DNA of 64,000 bases from Bacillota bacterium (GTDB lineage Bacteria; Bacillota; Clostridia; Lachnospirales; Lachnospiraceae). The notes under the pieces are model-generated. The model had not been told where the DNA came from. It was given only the letters and a program-made list of their open reading frames with translations, and did not search any database. The stretch is from contig JAEVYT010000039.1 in the NCBI GenBank assembly GCA_023392615.1, forward strand, positions 186,001 to 250,000, in the 5' to 3' direction. The position numbers were made by a program, and so were the translations under genes. Positions within the stretch are counted from its first letter, which is position 1. Every line of letters begins with the position of its first letter. Shown here in pieces: positions 42,828-52,142 of the stretch.

Positions 42828-43823
42828 TTATTGAGCTGCTGCCTGTACTGCTGTAATTGCGATAACGCCTACAATATCGTCTGCGGAGCAACCTCTGGAT
42901 AAATCATTTACAGGTTTTGCAATACCCTGAGTAACTGGGCCATATGCTTCTGCTTTTGCAAGTCTCTGTGTTAACTTATAGCCAATATTTCCGGCATCAA
43001 GATCAGGGAAAATAAGAACATTCGCTTTACCGGCAATATCACTACCAGGAGCTTTGGAGGAGCCAACGCTAGGTACAATCGCCGCATCTAACTGAAACTC
43101 ACCATCGATTTTAACGTCTGGATATAATTCCTTCGCAATCTTTGTAGCTTCAACTACTTTATCAACATCCGGATGTGCTGCACTTCCTTTTGTTGAATGG
43201 GAAAGCATTGCTACAATAGGTTCTGTACCAACTAAAGTTGCAAAACTTTTTGCACTGCTGCCTGCAATTGCTGCTAATTCTTCAGCATTCGGATTCTGTA
43301 CTAGTCCACAATCGGAATAGATAAAGGTTCCGCCTTCACCGAATTCGCAATCAGGAACAACCATTACAAAGAAAGAAGAAACCAACTTTGTGTTTGGAGC
43401 TGTCTTTAAAATCTGTAAAGAAGGACGAAGTGTGTCAGCTGTGGAGTGAACCGCACCTGAAACCATACCATCTGCATCTCCTGCCTTTACCATAGTTACA
43501 GCAAAGTAAGGATAATCCTTAGTCAATAACTCCTTTGCCTGCTCCGGTGTCATGCCCTTGCTCTTTCTAATTTCAACAAGAAGATCAATGTAGCCTTGAA
43601 GTTTATCCGTATTATTTGGATCAATAATCGTCGCTTTGGAGAGATCTAATCCTTCTCCAACCTTCTCAATTGCTTCTTTGTTGCCCACTAAGATAATCTC
43701 AGCGACACCCTCTGCCAAAATTCTACTAGCAGCTTCTAAAGTTCTTCTGTCATCAGTTTCTGGTAATACAACAGTCTTAATATTTTGTTTCGCTCTTTCT
43801 TTAATCGTGTCAATAAAACCCAT
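42828..43823 (-). CDS. pta: Phosphate acetyltransferase
   Basis: The 331-residue protein is the short, single-domain form of Pta, which converts acetyl-CoA and phosphate to acetyl phosphate. Family blocks include VLPETDDRRTLEAASRIL, MVSGAVHSTADTLRPSLQI, MLSHSTKGSA, GELQLDAA-like GEFQLDAAIVPSVG and the C-terminal GPVTQGIAKPVNDLSRGCS. With ackA it forms the acetyl-CoA to acetate route. The start is ATG behind AAGGAG. Confidence 0.97.
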   Translation of the reverse strand: MGFIDTIKERAKQNIKTVVLPETDDRRTLEAASRILAEGVAEIILVGNKEAIEKVGEGLDLSKATIIDPNNTDKLQGYIDLLVEIRKSKGMTPEQAKELLTKDYPYFAVTMVKAGDADGMVSGAVHSTADTLRPSLQILKTAPNTKLVSSFFVMVVPDCEFGEGGTFIYSDCGLVQNPNAEELAAIAGSSAKSFATLVGTEPIVAMLSHSTKGSAAHPDVDKVVEATKIAKELYPDVKIDGEFQLDAAIVPSVGSSKAPGSDIAGKANVLIFPDLDAGNIGYKLTQRLAKAEAYGPVTQGIAKPVNDLSRGCSADDIVGVIAITAVQAAAQ

Positions 43824-44254
43824 GTTGAAACTCCTTCCTAAGCATCTATATTTTTTATCTGATTAATAGTGATTCTAGTGTAAATACACTGTGGTCAAAG
43901 CAGATAACATATGTTAAAAGGACATAAAATCACGACGACATATGGGATCTGTTTTTGCCACATAATAAACCTATCACATGAACCAATATTAAACCCAATC
44001 ATTCTAATTATATGACAAATTAATTGCAGATACAAGAACAGAATGTTGAAAATTGTTGAACTTTTTTTCAGTATTTTTAGTCATTTTAACGATAGGAAAC
44101 CTGTATTTTATATTTTAGATTATTTCACCAATCAGTAGTGTTTAGTCATACTCATTTATATTTTGATTATACCAAACAAAAACAGTTGAATTGACGGTAT
44201 TTCATAACAATGCTAATATAAGAATAGTAGACGAAAAAAGGAGTAATTCTTTTC
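43824..44254. other. Divergent intergenic region between pta and tmcAL
   Basis: About 430 bp of A+T-rich sequence between divergent genes. The tmcAL promoter is at its right end. A possible but poorly spaced pta promoter (TTGACC and TAGAAT, 15 bp apart on the minus strand) lies near its left end. I see no ORF or stable structure in the middle. Confidence 0.5.
44191..44219 (+). promoter_or_regulatory. Promoter of tmcAL
   Basis: TTGACG at 44191-44196 and TAATAT at 44214-44219 are separated by 17 bp, with the ATG 36 bp downstream and AAAGGAG before it. Confidence 0.65.
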
Positions 44255-45580
44255 ATGAAAATAGTTGGTTTAATCACGGAATACAATCCATTTCATAATG
44301 GTCATCAATATCATATCGAGGAAGCGAAACGTGTTACCGGAGCAGATTATGTCATAGCTGTTATGAGTGGCGATTTCGTCCAAAGAGGAGTTCCTGCCAT
44401 TATTGATAAATACCATCGTGCCAAGATGGCGCTTCACAATGGTGTTGATCTTGTATTCGAACTTCCGGTCAGTTATGCTACCTCAAGCGCAGAATATTTT
44501 GCTCATGGTTCCGTATCCCTATTAGACAAACTGGGAATCGTGGATTATATCTGCTTTGGAAGTGAATGTGGGGATATCAATTTACTCCGGGAGGCTGCCA
44601 CCTTTTTATTGAATACCCCTGAAACTTTTGAAAAATATCTTCAGGCTTATATCAAGGATGGCTTAACCTATCCAGCTGCTCGTTTAAAAGCATTAAAGCT
44701 ATATCTAAAAGAGCAACAGTTACCCAATGCTGACGCCCTGTCACAAGTGTTAACGGAACCGAACAACATCCTCGGAATCGAATATATGAAGGCTCTATTG
44801 CGTATGAAATCAAGCATAACCCCTGTCACAATACAGCGTATTTCTGCTCACTATCATGACGAAAATCTGGGTGATAGTACCCTCGCTCCTCATTCATTAG
44901 CAGGTGTACCCGAGGTGGATTCGGACTCTCCGCTCCATATCATTAGTTCAGCTACCGCAATTCGAAAAGCGATTCAAAATGATGCTGACAATATCAATAA
45001 TTTTAATGAAATGAAGAATAGTGTACCTGTCAATGTTTATCGAATATTAAATGAAAATTACCAGAAAGCATATCCAATCACTGAGGATGACTTCTTAAGT
45101 AATATTATATATAAATTAATGTCTGAGGATTCCTCTTCGCTCACTACCTATCTGGATATCACAAGTGATCTTGCCGATCGTATCAAAAACTTATCCGGTT
45201 ATTACGAAAACTTTCGTTCGTTGACCAGTGATATCAAAACCAAAAATATGACACTAACCAGAATAAACAGAGCAATACTCCATCTGCTTCTGGGTATTAA
45301 AACAAATTCACTAAACGAATATAACACCAATGGATATGTTCAGTATGCCAGAGTTCTCGGAGTCAAGAAGAATGCATCGCATCTACTAAGAAGGATAGAA
45401 AAAAAGCAAAACATTCCGATCATCACAAAAGTATCGAAGGCCGACAGGGAGCTTACCACTCTGGGCAAACAAATGTTAAGTGAGGATTTGTTCGCAGCTC
45501 ATCTTTATAACCAAGCGGTATATACAAAATATGGAACAACGAATCTCAACGAATACAAACGTGGTATTGTTCTATTATAA
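44255..45580 (+). CDS. tmcAL: tRNA(Met) cytidine acetate ligase
   Basis: The 441-residue protein begins MKIVGLITEYNPFHNGHQYHIEEAKR, the nucleotidyltransferase motif with HxGH-like HNGH, then MSGDFVQRGVPAIIDKYHRAKMAL and ELPVSYATSSAEYFA. This is the YlbM family, now TmcAL, which uses acetate and ATP to make N4-acetylcytidine at the wobble position of elongator tRNA-Met. It is divergent from pta-ackA, whose product acetate is its substrate, an appealing but possibly chance pairing. It converges with the next gene with 3 bp between stops. Confidence 0.93.
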   Translation: MKIVGLITEYNPFHNGHQYHIEEAKRVTGADYVIAVMSGDFVQRGVPAIIDKYHRAKMALHNGVDLVFELPVSYATSSAEYFAHGSVSLLDKLGIVDYICFGSECGDINLLREAATFLLNTPETFEKYLQAYIKDGLTYPAARLKALKLYLKEQQLPNADALSQVLTEPNNILGIEYMKALLRMKSSITPVTIQRISAHYHDENLGDSTLAPHSLAGVPEVDSDSPLHIISSATAIRKAIQNDADNINNFNEMKNSVPVNVYRILNENYQKAYPITEDDFLSNIIYKLMSEDSSSLTTYLDITSDLADRIKNLSGYYENFRSLTSDIKTKNMTLTRINRAILHLLLGIKTNSLNEYNTNGYVQYARVLGVKKNASHLLRRIEKKQNIPIITKVSKADRELTTLGKQMLSEDLFAAHLYNQAVYTKYGTTNLNEYKRGIVLL

Positions 45581-45583
45581 GAA

Positions 45584-46555
45584 TTAGGCATTAAACCCTT
45601 CCAATCTTTGCTCCATATTGCACCCATTACAGCTGGCACAGTTTGCACAAGGGTTGATGCCTGATTTACGATAAGGTTTTATTTTAAACTCATATTGGTT
45701 GATTTCCAATCGGTTTCCTTCATTAAATCGAATATAGCCCTCTTCAAATTCAATCTTTAGGGGATGAAACCAAACTTCCTCCTGGTCGTCGTCCAGCTCT
45801 TGATGTGGAGAAAAGGTTATTTCCTCTTTCGTGTGAATATTTTTAGCAATAACCTTCTGGTTAGAGGTAGCCAAGGCAAGTAATTCTCCCTCCTTAGTGA
45901 ATATCAAGGAGTTCTGATCACCTAATATTCCATTCACATTTTCATCATAAGCGATCAACGAACCAATTGGTGAATGAATCAGGGTATGGGTAGCCGGTTC
46001 AATCGATTGTATGGAACCATCCGCATAAAAAGATATCCCAATTCTCACTGCCATCCCGCCCAGAGGAGTTTGAATTTGAACAATTTCTCTTGGCCAGAGG
46101 GTTAAACTTTTAACTGTTCCATTTTTATAAAAATATACCGAGATAGCTTTCGTAACAATATTCCCACAGCTTAAATCATATGAATCCTCTGTAGCTAATT
46201 GATACTCGTCTTCTTCCTCCCAATAAGCAGTCAGGTGTCCATTTAGTGGAAATAATCGTTTCATAGCTCCACATTCATAGAAAGTGATCAGTTCTGCCTT
46301 TCTTTTACCAATCGGTGTATTAACTATCATTTGTTCATTCAACGCTATCCTTCTTATTGTTCCGTTCTCAAAAAATGATAGGGATGAGATGTACTTCTTC
46401 CTATGATTGGTAAACTCATACTGCGGAATTAGTACTCCATAGTCCGTATTAATCTCTATCTTATCCTCAATCGTACAGTCTTTTAGGTTACCGTTAGGAT
46501 ATCTTGTAAGATCACTCACATAATTTAATTCACCGTATTTTGTAGTATAGCCCAT
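45584..46555 (-). CDS. Conserved protein with YwqK/MORN-like repeats and Cys-rich tail
   Basis: The 323-residue protein is not one I can name. It consists of repeated beta-type units around a motif of the form SxxFYxNGxIKxL (SSLSFFENGTIRRI, ITFYECGAMKRL, VYFYKNGTVKSL, ISFYADGSIQSI), like YwqK or MORN repeats. The C terminus has a five-Cys cluster CANCASCNGC plus nearby residues that could hold a metal or cluster. No signal peptide or membrane segment is visible. It starts 34 bp after the AnfO-family gene on the same strand, so the two are probably co-expressed. Confidence 0.7.
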   Translation of the reverse strand: MGYTTKYGELNYVSDLTRYPNGNLKDCTIEDKIEINTDYGVLIPQYEFTNHRKKYISSLSFFENGTIRRIALNEQMIVNTPIGKRKAELITFYECGAMKRLFPLNGHLTAYWEEEDEYQLATEDSYDLSCGNIVTKAISVYFYKNGTVKSLTLWPREIVQIQTPLGGMAVRIGISFYADGSIQSIEPATHTLIHSPIGSLIAYDENVNGILGDQNSLIFTKEGELLALATSNQKVIAKNIHTKEEITFSPHQELDDDQEEVWFHPLKIEFEEGYIRFNEGNRLEINQYEFKIKPYRKSGINPCANCASCNGCNMEQRLEGFNA

Positions 46556-46589
46556 AAACTCAACTCCTTTTTACAAATTAACTAATAAA

Positions 46590-47201
46590 TTATATTGGCA
46601 TTATAAATACACGGTATTCATAATCATTTAATCTGATCACAGTTGCATGCAGATTCATCGGAATTAAATCCGTATCAAACCACCGAGGAACATGGTCACA
46701 AAGGATCTCCAGACTACGAAATTCTCTCTTTTTCAGAAAAGGCATTAATAGCTTTTTTGAAGTCAGAGAACAGTCTAAATTCAGCGCAGTTTTCAAATTA
46801 AGAAAATATACTCCAACCTCTTCTGTAGGATTAATGTACATATCAGGAGATAGTTTCTTTTCTGCAGTCTTTCTAGGCTCCATTGTCATATCCTTTAAAA
46901 TCGAATCTAAAAATGTCTCAGGGTGACCATCCGCTTCAAAGCTCTCAAACCCATTCGCTTCCAGAACATAGTAGAGTTGACCGGCTATTGCCTTTCCGAC
47001 AAAAACCTTACACCCCTCAATTCTTTGTACCATCTCCTGCATATACCTCCTAATCCCGGATATGCTCTTATTTTCGCCTAGCTCAAACGGATCTTCTCTG
47101 ACAACTAACCAATCATTCTCCTTCTTATCGTAGATACGTACGTTCCCTTTTTCTCCGGGTAAAGCGGTAACCCCTTCCTCATTCACATAAACTGCTATCA
47201 T
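46590..47201 (-). CDS. AnfO-family protein (nitrogenase-accessory-like)
   Basis: From ATG at 47201, with GGAGG 9 nt upstream, the protein has about 203 residues; the frame is also open to 47234. MIAVYVNEEGVTALPGEKGNVRIYDKKENDWLVVREDPF and IEGCKVFVGKAIAGQLYYVLEANGFESFEADG match the AnfO family (PF09582), first described next to the Fe-only nitrogenase. No nitrogenase gene is in the window. AnfO-like proteins also occur away from nitrogenase, and the function is not settled. It is co-oriented with the repeat protein downstream. Confidence 0.75.
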   Translation of the reverse strand: MIAVYVNEEGVTALPGEKGNVRIYDKKENDWLVVREDPFELGENKSISGIRRYMQEMVQRIEGCKVFVGKAIAGQLYYVLEANGFESFEADGHPETFLDSILKDMTMEPRKTAEKKLSPDMYINPTEEVGVYFLNLKTALNLDCSLTSKKLLMPFLKKREFRSLEILCDHVPRWFDTDLIPMNLHATVIRLNDYEYRVFIMPI

Positions 47202-47421
47202 AGTGGCAATCCTCCATATAAAAAAACAAACCATAACAATAGTCTATTCTCCATCGAAAGATAAGAAAGCCATTAATTATGGTTTTATATTATAGGTTAC
47301 AGTTTTGACTTGAAACAACTAATGTTCATACATAATCATACATTACATATTTTGGATTTGCAATACATGAAAACGTAAAAAATCAACAACATATTTAAAA
47401 TTGTTTATACAATTTTACTTG

Positions 47422-47895
47422 TTAATCCATTGCTATATCTATTCTCATCTGCTTTGATTTGCTCTCAAAATCACTAAATCCCTTCTTTATATACAACGGA
47501 TAACCTGCCTTAGTAGCCATAAGATCGAGATATGACAGATTTAAACCCTTAGCATCTTTCATCGCCATATCCATCAGTTTACCGGCTAAACCACGCATCC
47601 GATACTCTGGCTTCGTATAAACATTAAGAATATTTCCAATCTTGCCTGTTAAAAAGGTTGGGTTCGCAGGTTTTTCCAGTATAACCAGGAATACACTTGC
47701 AACAATACTCTCCTTCTCCATTGCTATGTATGCAATAAAATCCTTCTCCAAATGCTCCTCATAATAACATGGTAGCTGCTCGCATAAAGCATCCATCTGT
47801 TCCTTCGTCATTCCCTCAAAATCCTCACTCAAATATGCCAAACGTATCCCCACCAGCTCCTGAATATCAGCCTTATTCGCCTTTCTAAACTCCAT
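47422..47895 (-). CDS. GNAT family N-acetyltransferase
   Basis: The 157-residue protein has the GNAT layout: EFRKANKADIQELVGIRLAYL at the start, VASVFLVILEK in the core, and the acetyl-CoA-binding motif NVYTKPEYRMRGLAGKLMDMAMKDAK. The acceptor substrate is unknown. The ATG follows GAGGAGAAC. It lies directly after the structured repeat region at 47.9-48.5 kb and is probably transcribed separately. Confidence 0.88.
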   Translation of the reverse strand: MEFRKANKADIQELVGIRLAYLSEDFEGMTKEQMDALCEQLPCYYEEHLEKDFIAYIAMEKESIVASVFLVILEKPANPTFLTGKIGNILNVYTKPEYRMRGLAGKLMDMAMKDAKGLNLSYLDLMATKAGYPLYIKKGFSDFESKSKQMRIDIAMD

Positions 47896-47943
47896 CCTGT
47901 TCTCCTCTCATGTCATAACAAAAAATAGTATATCCATAACTTC

Positions 47944-48140
47944 CTTAGCTTTTGCACTTGCTATTATCCTTTACTTTTGACTTGGCTTTTGTCCTTAGCT
48001 TTTGTCCTTAGCCTTTAGCTTGGCTTTTGGCATCTATCTTCGCGCGAAGCTATGTACAAAGGATTTGTACTTAGCTTTGCTCTTAGCTTTTTGTCCTTGG
48101 TCTTTGTCTTGGCTTTTGTCCTTGGTCTTTGTCCTTACGC
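47944..48140. repeat. Degenerate 12-13 bp T-rich tandem repeats with two palindromes
   Basis: Many imperfect copies of CTTTTGTCCTTAG or CTTTTGTCCTTGG follow each other (clear copies at 47986, 47999, 48088, 48113 and 48126). A 12-bp perfect palindrome CTTCGCGCGAAG lies at 48038-48049 and a 7-bp hairpin GTACAAA/TTTGTAC at 48054-48070. No open frame of note runs through it on either strand. Confidence 0.75.
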
Positions 48141-48181
48141 TTTTTGATCTTGATTTTTGGTCTTAATTATTGTCCTAGTGC

Positions 48182-48343
48182 GGGAGTTGGGGTAGGGAAA
48201 AGGAATATGTTTTTCATATGCTGCCAGCCTCCGTTATTTTGTCCACGATAGTCGGACATGAAAATGTCCGCCTACTTGTGGACAAAAGACGAGAGGATGT
48301 AAGCGGCATCTGAAAAACATACCTTTCCCTACCCCGAACTCCC
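48182..48343. repeat. 162-bp near-complete long hairpin
   Basis: Two arms of nearly 80 nt are inverted copies of each other with few gaps: GGGAGTT and GGGGTAGGGAAA at the outside, TATGTTTTTCA in the middle, TTTTGTCCAC and CGGACAT near the centre. The loop is GAAA at 48260-48263. The element lies between two tandem-repeat blocks and just after pepF. It could be a MITE, a long regulatory hairpin or a structured RNA. No flanking target duplication was found. Confidence 0.8.
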
Positions 48344-48405
48344 TGACAACCTATCCTTGAACACATACCCTGAACTCCCTCACAGCCTACCCTCGAACAC
48401 ACTTC

Positions 48406-48482
48406 CTGAACACTCCTTGACACTCCCCTGACACTCCCTCGACACTCCCTCGACACTCCATCGACACTCCCTCGACACTCCC
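48406..48482. repeat. 11-bp tandem repeat, about seven copies
   Basis: The unit TCGACACTCCC is repeated, with six clear copies at 48417-48482 and one degenerate copy before them. The stretch is C-rich and purine-poor on the plus strand, unlike the rest of the window. The period is not a multiple of 3, so it is not a protein repeat. Confidence 0.88.
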
Positions 48483-48511
48483 TGAACCAGCCCTAACTCC
48501 CCCCGACAAAG

Positions 48512-50317
48512 CTACTGCAAAAGCTCCTCCATTTGTGTAAGCAACTCCTCAAAAAGCTTAAGCGCCTGCGTAACCGGTTCTTTTGTACTCATATCCACTC
48601 CGGCTCCCTTAAGAAGCTCAATCGGATAATTAGAGCTACCACCACTTAAAAATTGGATATAATCCTTAACTGCCTGCTCTCCTTCATTTAGAATTCTTCT
48701 GGACAGTGCAATTGCTGCGGAATATCCAGTTGCATACTGATATACATAGAAGGCATTATAAAAATGAGGAATTCTTGCCCATTCCATATCAATTTCAGTA
48801 TCAATTACAATATCTTCACCAAAGTAAGCTATATTCAAATCATGATACATCTTGCAGAGGGCATCCGCTGTTAGACTCTCTCCGTCTTCCACCATCTTAT
48901 GGGTAATCATCTCGAATTCAGCAAACATCGTCTGACGGAACAAAGTACCTTTGAATTTTTCAAGAAAATGATTAATCAGGTAGGCTTTTTCCTTCTTATC
49001 GTTCGTATTCTTTAGCATGTAGTCAATCAAAAGTGATTCATTACAAGTGGAAGCCACTTCTGCTACAAAGATTTTATATCCCGCATAGACAAACGGCTGT
49101 GTTTTATCTGAGTAGTAGCTGTGAATTGCATGACCCATTTCATGCGCCAAAGTAAATACATTACTCAAAGTTTCATTATAATTTAATAACACATATGGAT
49201 GCGTTCCATATGCACCCCAGGAATATGCACCGCTTCGTTTATTTTCATTTTCATAGATATCAATCCATCGATTATTGTATCCTTCATTTAATACTATCCG
49301 GTAATCGGCTCCTAACGGCTGTAAGCCGTTTGCAACAATTTCTTTCGCCTCTTCAAACGGGATTTCCATTTTCACATCTGCTACCAGGGGCGCATATAGA
49401 TCATACATATGAAGCTCATCTACACCAAGTAGCTTCTTACGGATTGATACATAGCGATGCATCAATCCCAAATTTTCGTGTACAGCTGTGATAAGATTTT
49501 TATAAACATCAACTGGTATATTGGCAGAATCCAAAACTCTCTCCAGCGTGCTGTTATACTTGCGTGCCTTAGCGAAAAATACCTCCTGCTTTACATTCGA
49601 GCTAAAGGAAGCAGCAAGCGTATTTCGAAAGTTATTGTACGTTGCATATACCCCTTCAAAGGCATCCTTTCTCACTCTTCGATCAGGACTTTCCAACATT
49701 TGACCATATCTGCCATGTGTAATTCTCACCAATTCCCCATTCTCATCCTGTATTTCGGGAAATTTGATATCGGCATTATTAAACATCGAAAAGATATGAT
49801 CAGAGGCTTCTGCAATCTCACCGGCATCAGCTAATAATTCTTCCATCTCCTTCGATAAAATATGTGGCTTTAAGCGAAGAATATCCTTCAAATAGAACTC
49901 ATATAACTTTAACTCCTCATTTTCACGCCAAAATTGTACCAGTACATCCTCCGGTATTGATAAGATCTCCGGAGTTGCAAATGATAATGCACTACTTACT
50001 TGAATGGATAAAGCATTTGCTTTATTCGCCAAATCCTGATAGATTGCATTTGCTGTATCCTCATGGCTCTTCTGATTGGCATATACATAAACACGCTCTA
50101 ATAATTTACCAATCTCATCAGATAATTGTAGAAAACTCAATAATAACTCACCAGATTTTGAAAGTCGTCCTTGATATTCAGATGCTTTCGCAACCAAGTT
50201 CTTCAATTGGTCATATTCAGATTGCCATAAATCATCTGAAGCATACAAATCTTCAATCGCCCATTTATACTTTTGATCTACTTCTAAGCGCTTTGGTAAT
50301 CCCATCTTTGTGTTCAT
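48512..50317 (-). CDS. pepF: Oligoendopeptidase F
   Basis: From ATG at 50317, behind AAAGGAG, the protein has 601 residues and the M3 family zinc motif LAHEMGHAIHSYYS, with the downstream Glu in STCNESLL. PepF cleaves short peptides inside the cell. The frame is open ten more codons upstream but without a good ribosome site. The gene is divergent from ylbJ. Downstream, instead of a simple terminator, lies the structured repeat region. Confidence 0.95.
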   Translation of the reverse strand: MNTKMGLPKRLEVDQKYKWAIEDLYASDDLWQSEYDQLKNLVAKASEYQGRLSKSGELLLSFLQLSDEIGKLLERVYVYANQKSHEDTANAIYQDLANKANALSIQVSSALSFATPEILSIPEDVLVQFWRENEELKLYEFYLKDILRLKPHILSKEMEELLADAGEIAEASDHIFSMFNNADIKFPEIQDENGELVRITHGRYGQMLESPDRRVRKDAFEGVYATYNNFRNTLAASFSSNVKQEVFFAKARKYNSTLERVLDSANIPVDVYKNLITAVHENLGLMHRYVSIRKKLLGVDELHMYDLYAPLVADVKMEIPFEEAKEIVANGLQPLGADYRIVLNEGYNNRWIDIYENENKRSGAYSWGAYGTHPYVLLNYNETLSNVFTLAHEMGHAIHSYYSDKTQPFVYAGYKIFVAEVASTCNESLLIDYMLKNTNDKKEKAYLINHFLEKFKGTLFRQTMFAEFEMITHKMVEDGESLTADALCKMYHDLNIAYFGEDIVIDTEIDMEWARIPHFYNAFYVYQYATGYSAAIALSRRILNEGEQAVKDYIQFLSGGSSNYPIELLKGAGVDMSTKEPVTQALKLFEELLTQMEELLQ

Positions 50318-50483
50318 CGACAAATCTCCTTTTTCCTTTTCTATCATAAATTGGATATCCTTTCAATAGATTATAATAAACTCAACTCTTGTCTTCAAGA
50401 AGAAAATAATTAAATTGGATGGACTTTGATAAAAATATATAATCCGTGTAACTTTCTCTTCTGAACTAGAATCTGCAGATTTA

Positions 50484-51485
50484 ATGAAAGGCTTGGCAAT
50501 TACTATGAAATTAATACAATTGAACAAAAACAATTTAATTAAAGGATTAATTCTTTTATTCTTAGTTGCTATGTTATTATTTCCCGGTGCCTCCTTTCAA
50601 GGAGCTAGTTCCGGTCTTTTGTTGTGGTTTCATAATGTATTACCGAATCTTCTTCCCTTTATCATCCTATCTAACCTCATGGTTCGATTAAATATCACGA
50701 GACAGATCAGCCGACTATTCCATCCAATTGTTGGAAGAATATTTGGCATCAGCTGTGAAGGATGCTATCCAATCATTATTGGATTTCTCTCTGGAATTCC
50801 CATGGGAGCAAAAACCACCGCCGACTTAGTAAATGAGAGAAAAATCTCAACGAGGGAAGGACAATTTCTATTTTCCATGTGTAATAACGCAAGTCCAATG
50901 TTTATAATCGGATATATTTCAATTACTCAATTAAAACAGCCTCAGATGAACTATGCACTTTTTGCAATTATTTATGGATCGGCAATATCGAGTGCAGTAA
51001 TCTGCCGATTTATATCTAAGCTGGTATCAAAAAAAGAGTCTAAATTGACTGACAACGCGATCAAGATCGCCTCTGCCAAATCCAGCCCATCTCGCTTCTC
51101 CTTTGCAATCTTAGACAGTTCCATCATGAACGGATTTGAAATTGTTACCAAAATCGGTGGCTATATCATATTATTCTCCATCCTTGCACAAATTATCAAA
51201 GGATTTGGACCAGATACTGGATTTATTAAGGCTTTTATCGTTGGTATATTTGAAATCACGACAGGCATCAGTCAAATATGTAATACAAATTTGGACATTA
51301 ATACAAAAATAGTCTTGGTATCGGCACTTACTTCATTCGGAGGTCTATCTGGATTAGCTCAGACCAAAAGTGTACTCGGAAACACAAGACTATCTATAAG
51401 TTCATATTTAATTGTGAAACTGCTTAGTGCATTGTTTGCAATGCTGTTTGCATGGTTCTATCTGATTATGTATCCAGTTGTTTAG
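50484..51485 (+). CDS. ylbJ: YlbJ-type sporulation integral membrane protein
   Basis: The 333-residue protein has several membrane helices and the nucleoside-recognition/Gate fold typical of YlbJ: LLLWFHNVLPNLLPFIILSNLM, GCYPIIIGFLSGIPMGAKTTADL and FLFSMCNNASPMFIIGYI. YlbJ is needed for spore development in Bacillus. It is shorter than the Bacillus protein. No good ribosome site precedes ATG 50484, and an in-frame ATG at 50505 is an alternative start. Its stop directly abuts the convergent coiled-coil gene. Confidence 0.88.
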   Translation: MKGLAITMKLIQLNKNNLIKGLILLFLVAMLLFPGASFQGASSGLLLWFHNVLPNLLPFIILSNLMVRLNITRQISRLFHPIVGRIFGISCEGCYPIIIGFLSGIPMGAKTTADLVNERKISTREGQFLFSMCNNASPMFIIGYISITQLKQPQMNYALFAIIYGSAISSAVICRFISKLVSKKESKLTDNAIKIASAKSSPSRFSFAILDSSIMNGFEIVTKIGGYIILFSILAQIIKGFGPDTGFIKAFIVGIFEITTGISQICNTNLDINTKIVLVSALTSFGGLSGLAQTKSVLGNTRLSISSYLIVKLLSALFAMLFAWFYLIMYPVV

Positions 51486-52130
51486 TTACTCTACATCTTT
51501 TAGGAAGGTATTCTCATCAAAATCAAACTCCTCCTGCTCTTGTTCTTCCTGTTCTACAGGGCTGGCTTGTACATTATTGAGTCGATATAATTGATCATTA
51601 AGCTCTTTCTTATTACTACTTACAACTTCAAGATTATTCTTTAACGTTCCAATATAGCTATCATATTTGGAAGCTGAACTTTCATAAGCCGCAGCCAAGA
51701 TACGCTCGACATCAGCTAATACATCGTTTGAATATACTAATGCACCCGTTCTGAGCTGCTCAGCCTCTTCAATAGCTTCTCTTCGTATGCGATCTGCTTC
51801 TTCTGATGCCTGCATAATCATCTCATTAGCTTGATAGTATGCCTGTTGCATAATTTCATGCTCGTTGAGCAAATCTTTAGCCTGCTCTCTGGTCTGAAAG
51901 AGGATTCCTTCTGCTTTCTCTTCTGCATCTGCAATAATAGCATCTCTATTTGAGATAATCTTTTGATAACGCTTAATCTCATCCGGTGTTCTAAGTCGAA
52001 GCTCGTCCAGCAAATCGTAAAGCTCATCTTTTGGCACTATTACCTTGGTGCTTGATAAAGGCTGCATTCTGCAACTTTCTACAAATTCGTAAATATCCTC
52101 TATTAACTGTTCAATTCTGCTAGCTCCCAT
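51486..52130 (-). CDS. Coiled-coil protein (ATPase subunit H/DivIVA-like), unknown function
   Basis: From ATG at 52130, with GGAG 8 nt upstream, the protein has about 214 residues. Most of it is predicted long helix with heptads (residues about 45-190), rich in Glu and Ala, with an N-terminal RIEQLIEDIYEFVESC and an acidic tail EEFDFDENTFLKD. It resembles proteins annotated as V-type ATPase subunit H-like in Clostridia, always next to coaD and rsmD. A structural role at the membrane or septum is possible but no partner is visible. Confidence 0.75.
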   Translation of the reverse strand: MGASRIEQLIEDIYEFVESCRMQPLSSTKVIVPKDELYDLLDELRLRTPDEIKRYQKIISNRDAIIADAEEKAEGILFQTREQAKDLLNEHEIMQQAYYQANEMIMQASEEADRIRREAIEEAEQLRTGALVYSNDVLADVERILAAAYESSASKYDSYIGTLKNNLEVVSSNKKELNDQLYRLNNVQASPVEQEEQEQEEFDFDENTFLKDVE

Positions 52131-52142
52131 TTCAAACACTCC

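Noticed and set aside
45584..46555. Toxin-antitoxin role by YwqK similarity
   Set aside because: The repeat pattern is only loosely like YwqK, and the partner gene is AnfO-like, not a toxin.
48214..48456. 80-codon minus-strand ORF in the repeat patch
   Set aside because: It is produced by the 11-bp repeats, whose period would shift the frame in each copy, and it has no ribosome site.
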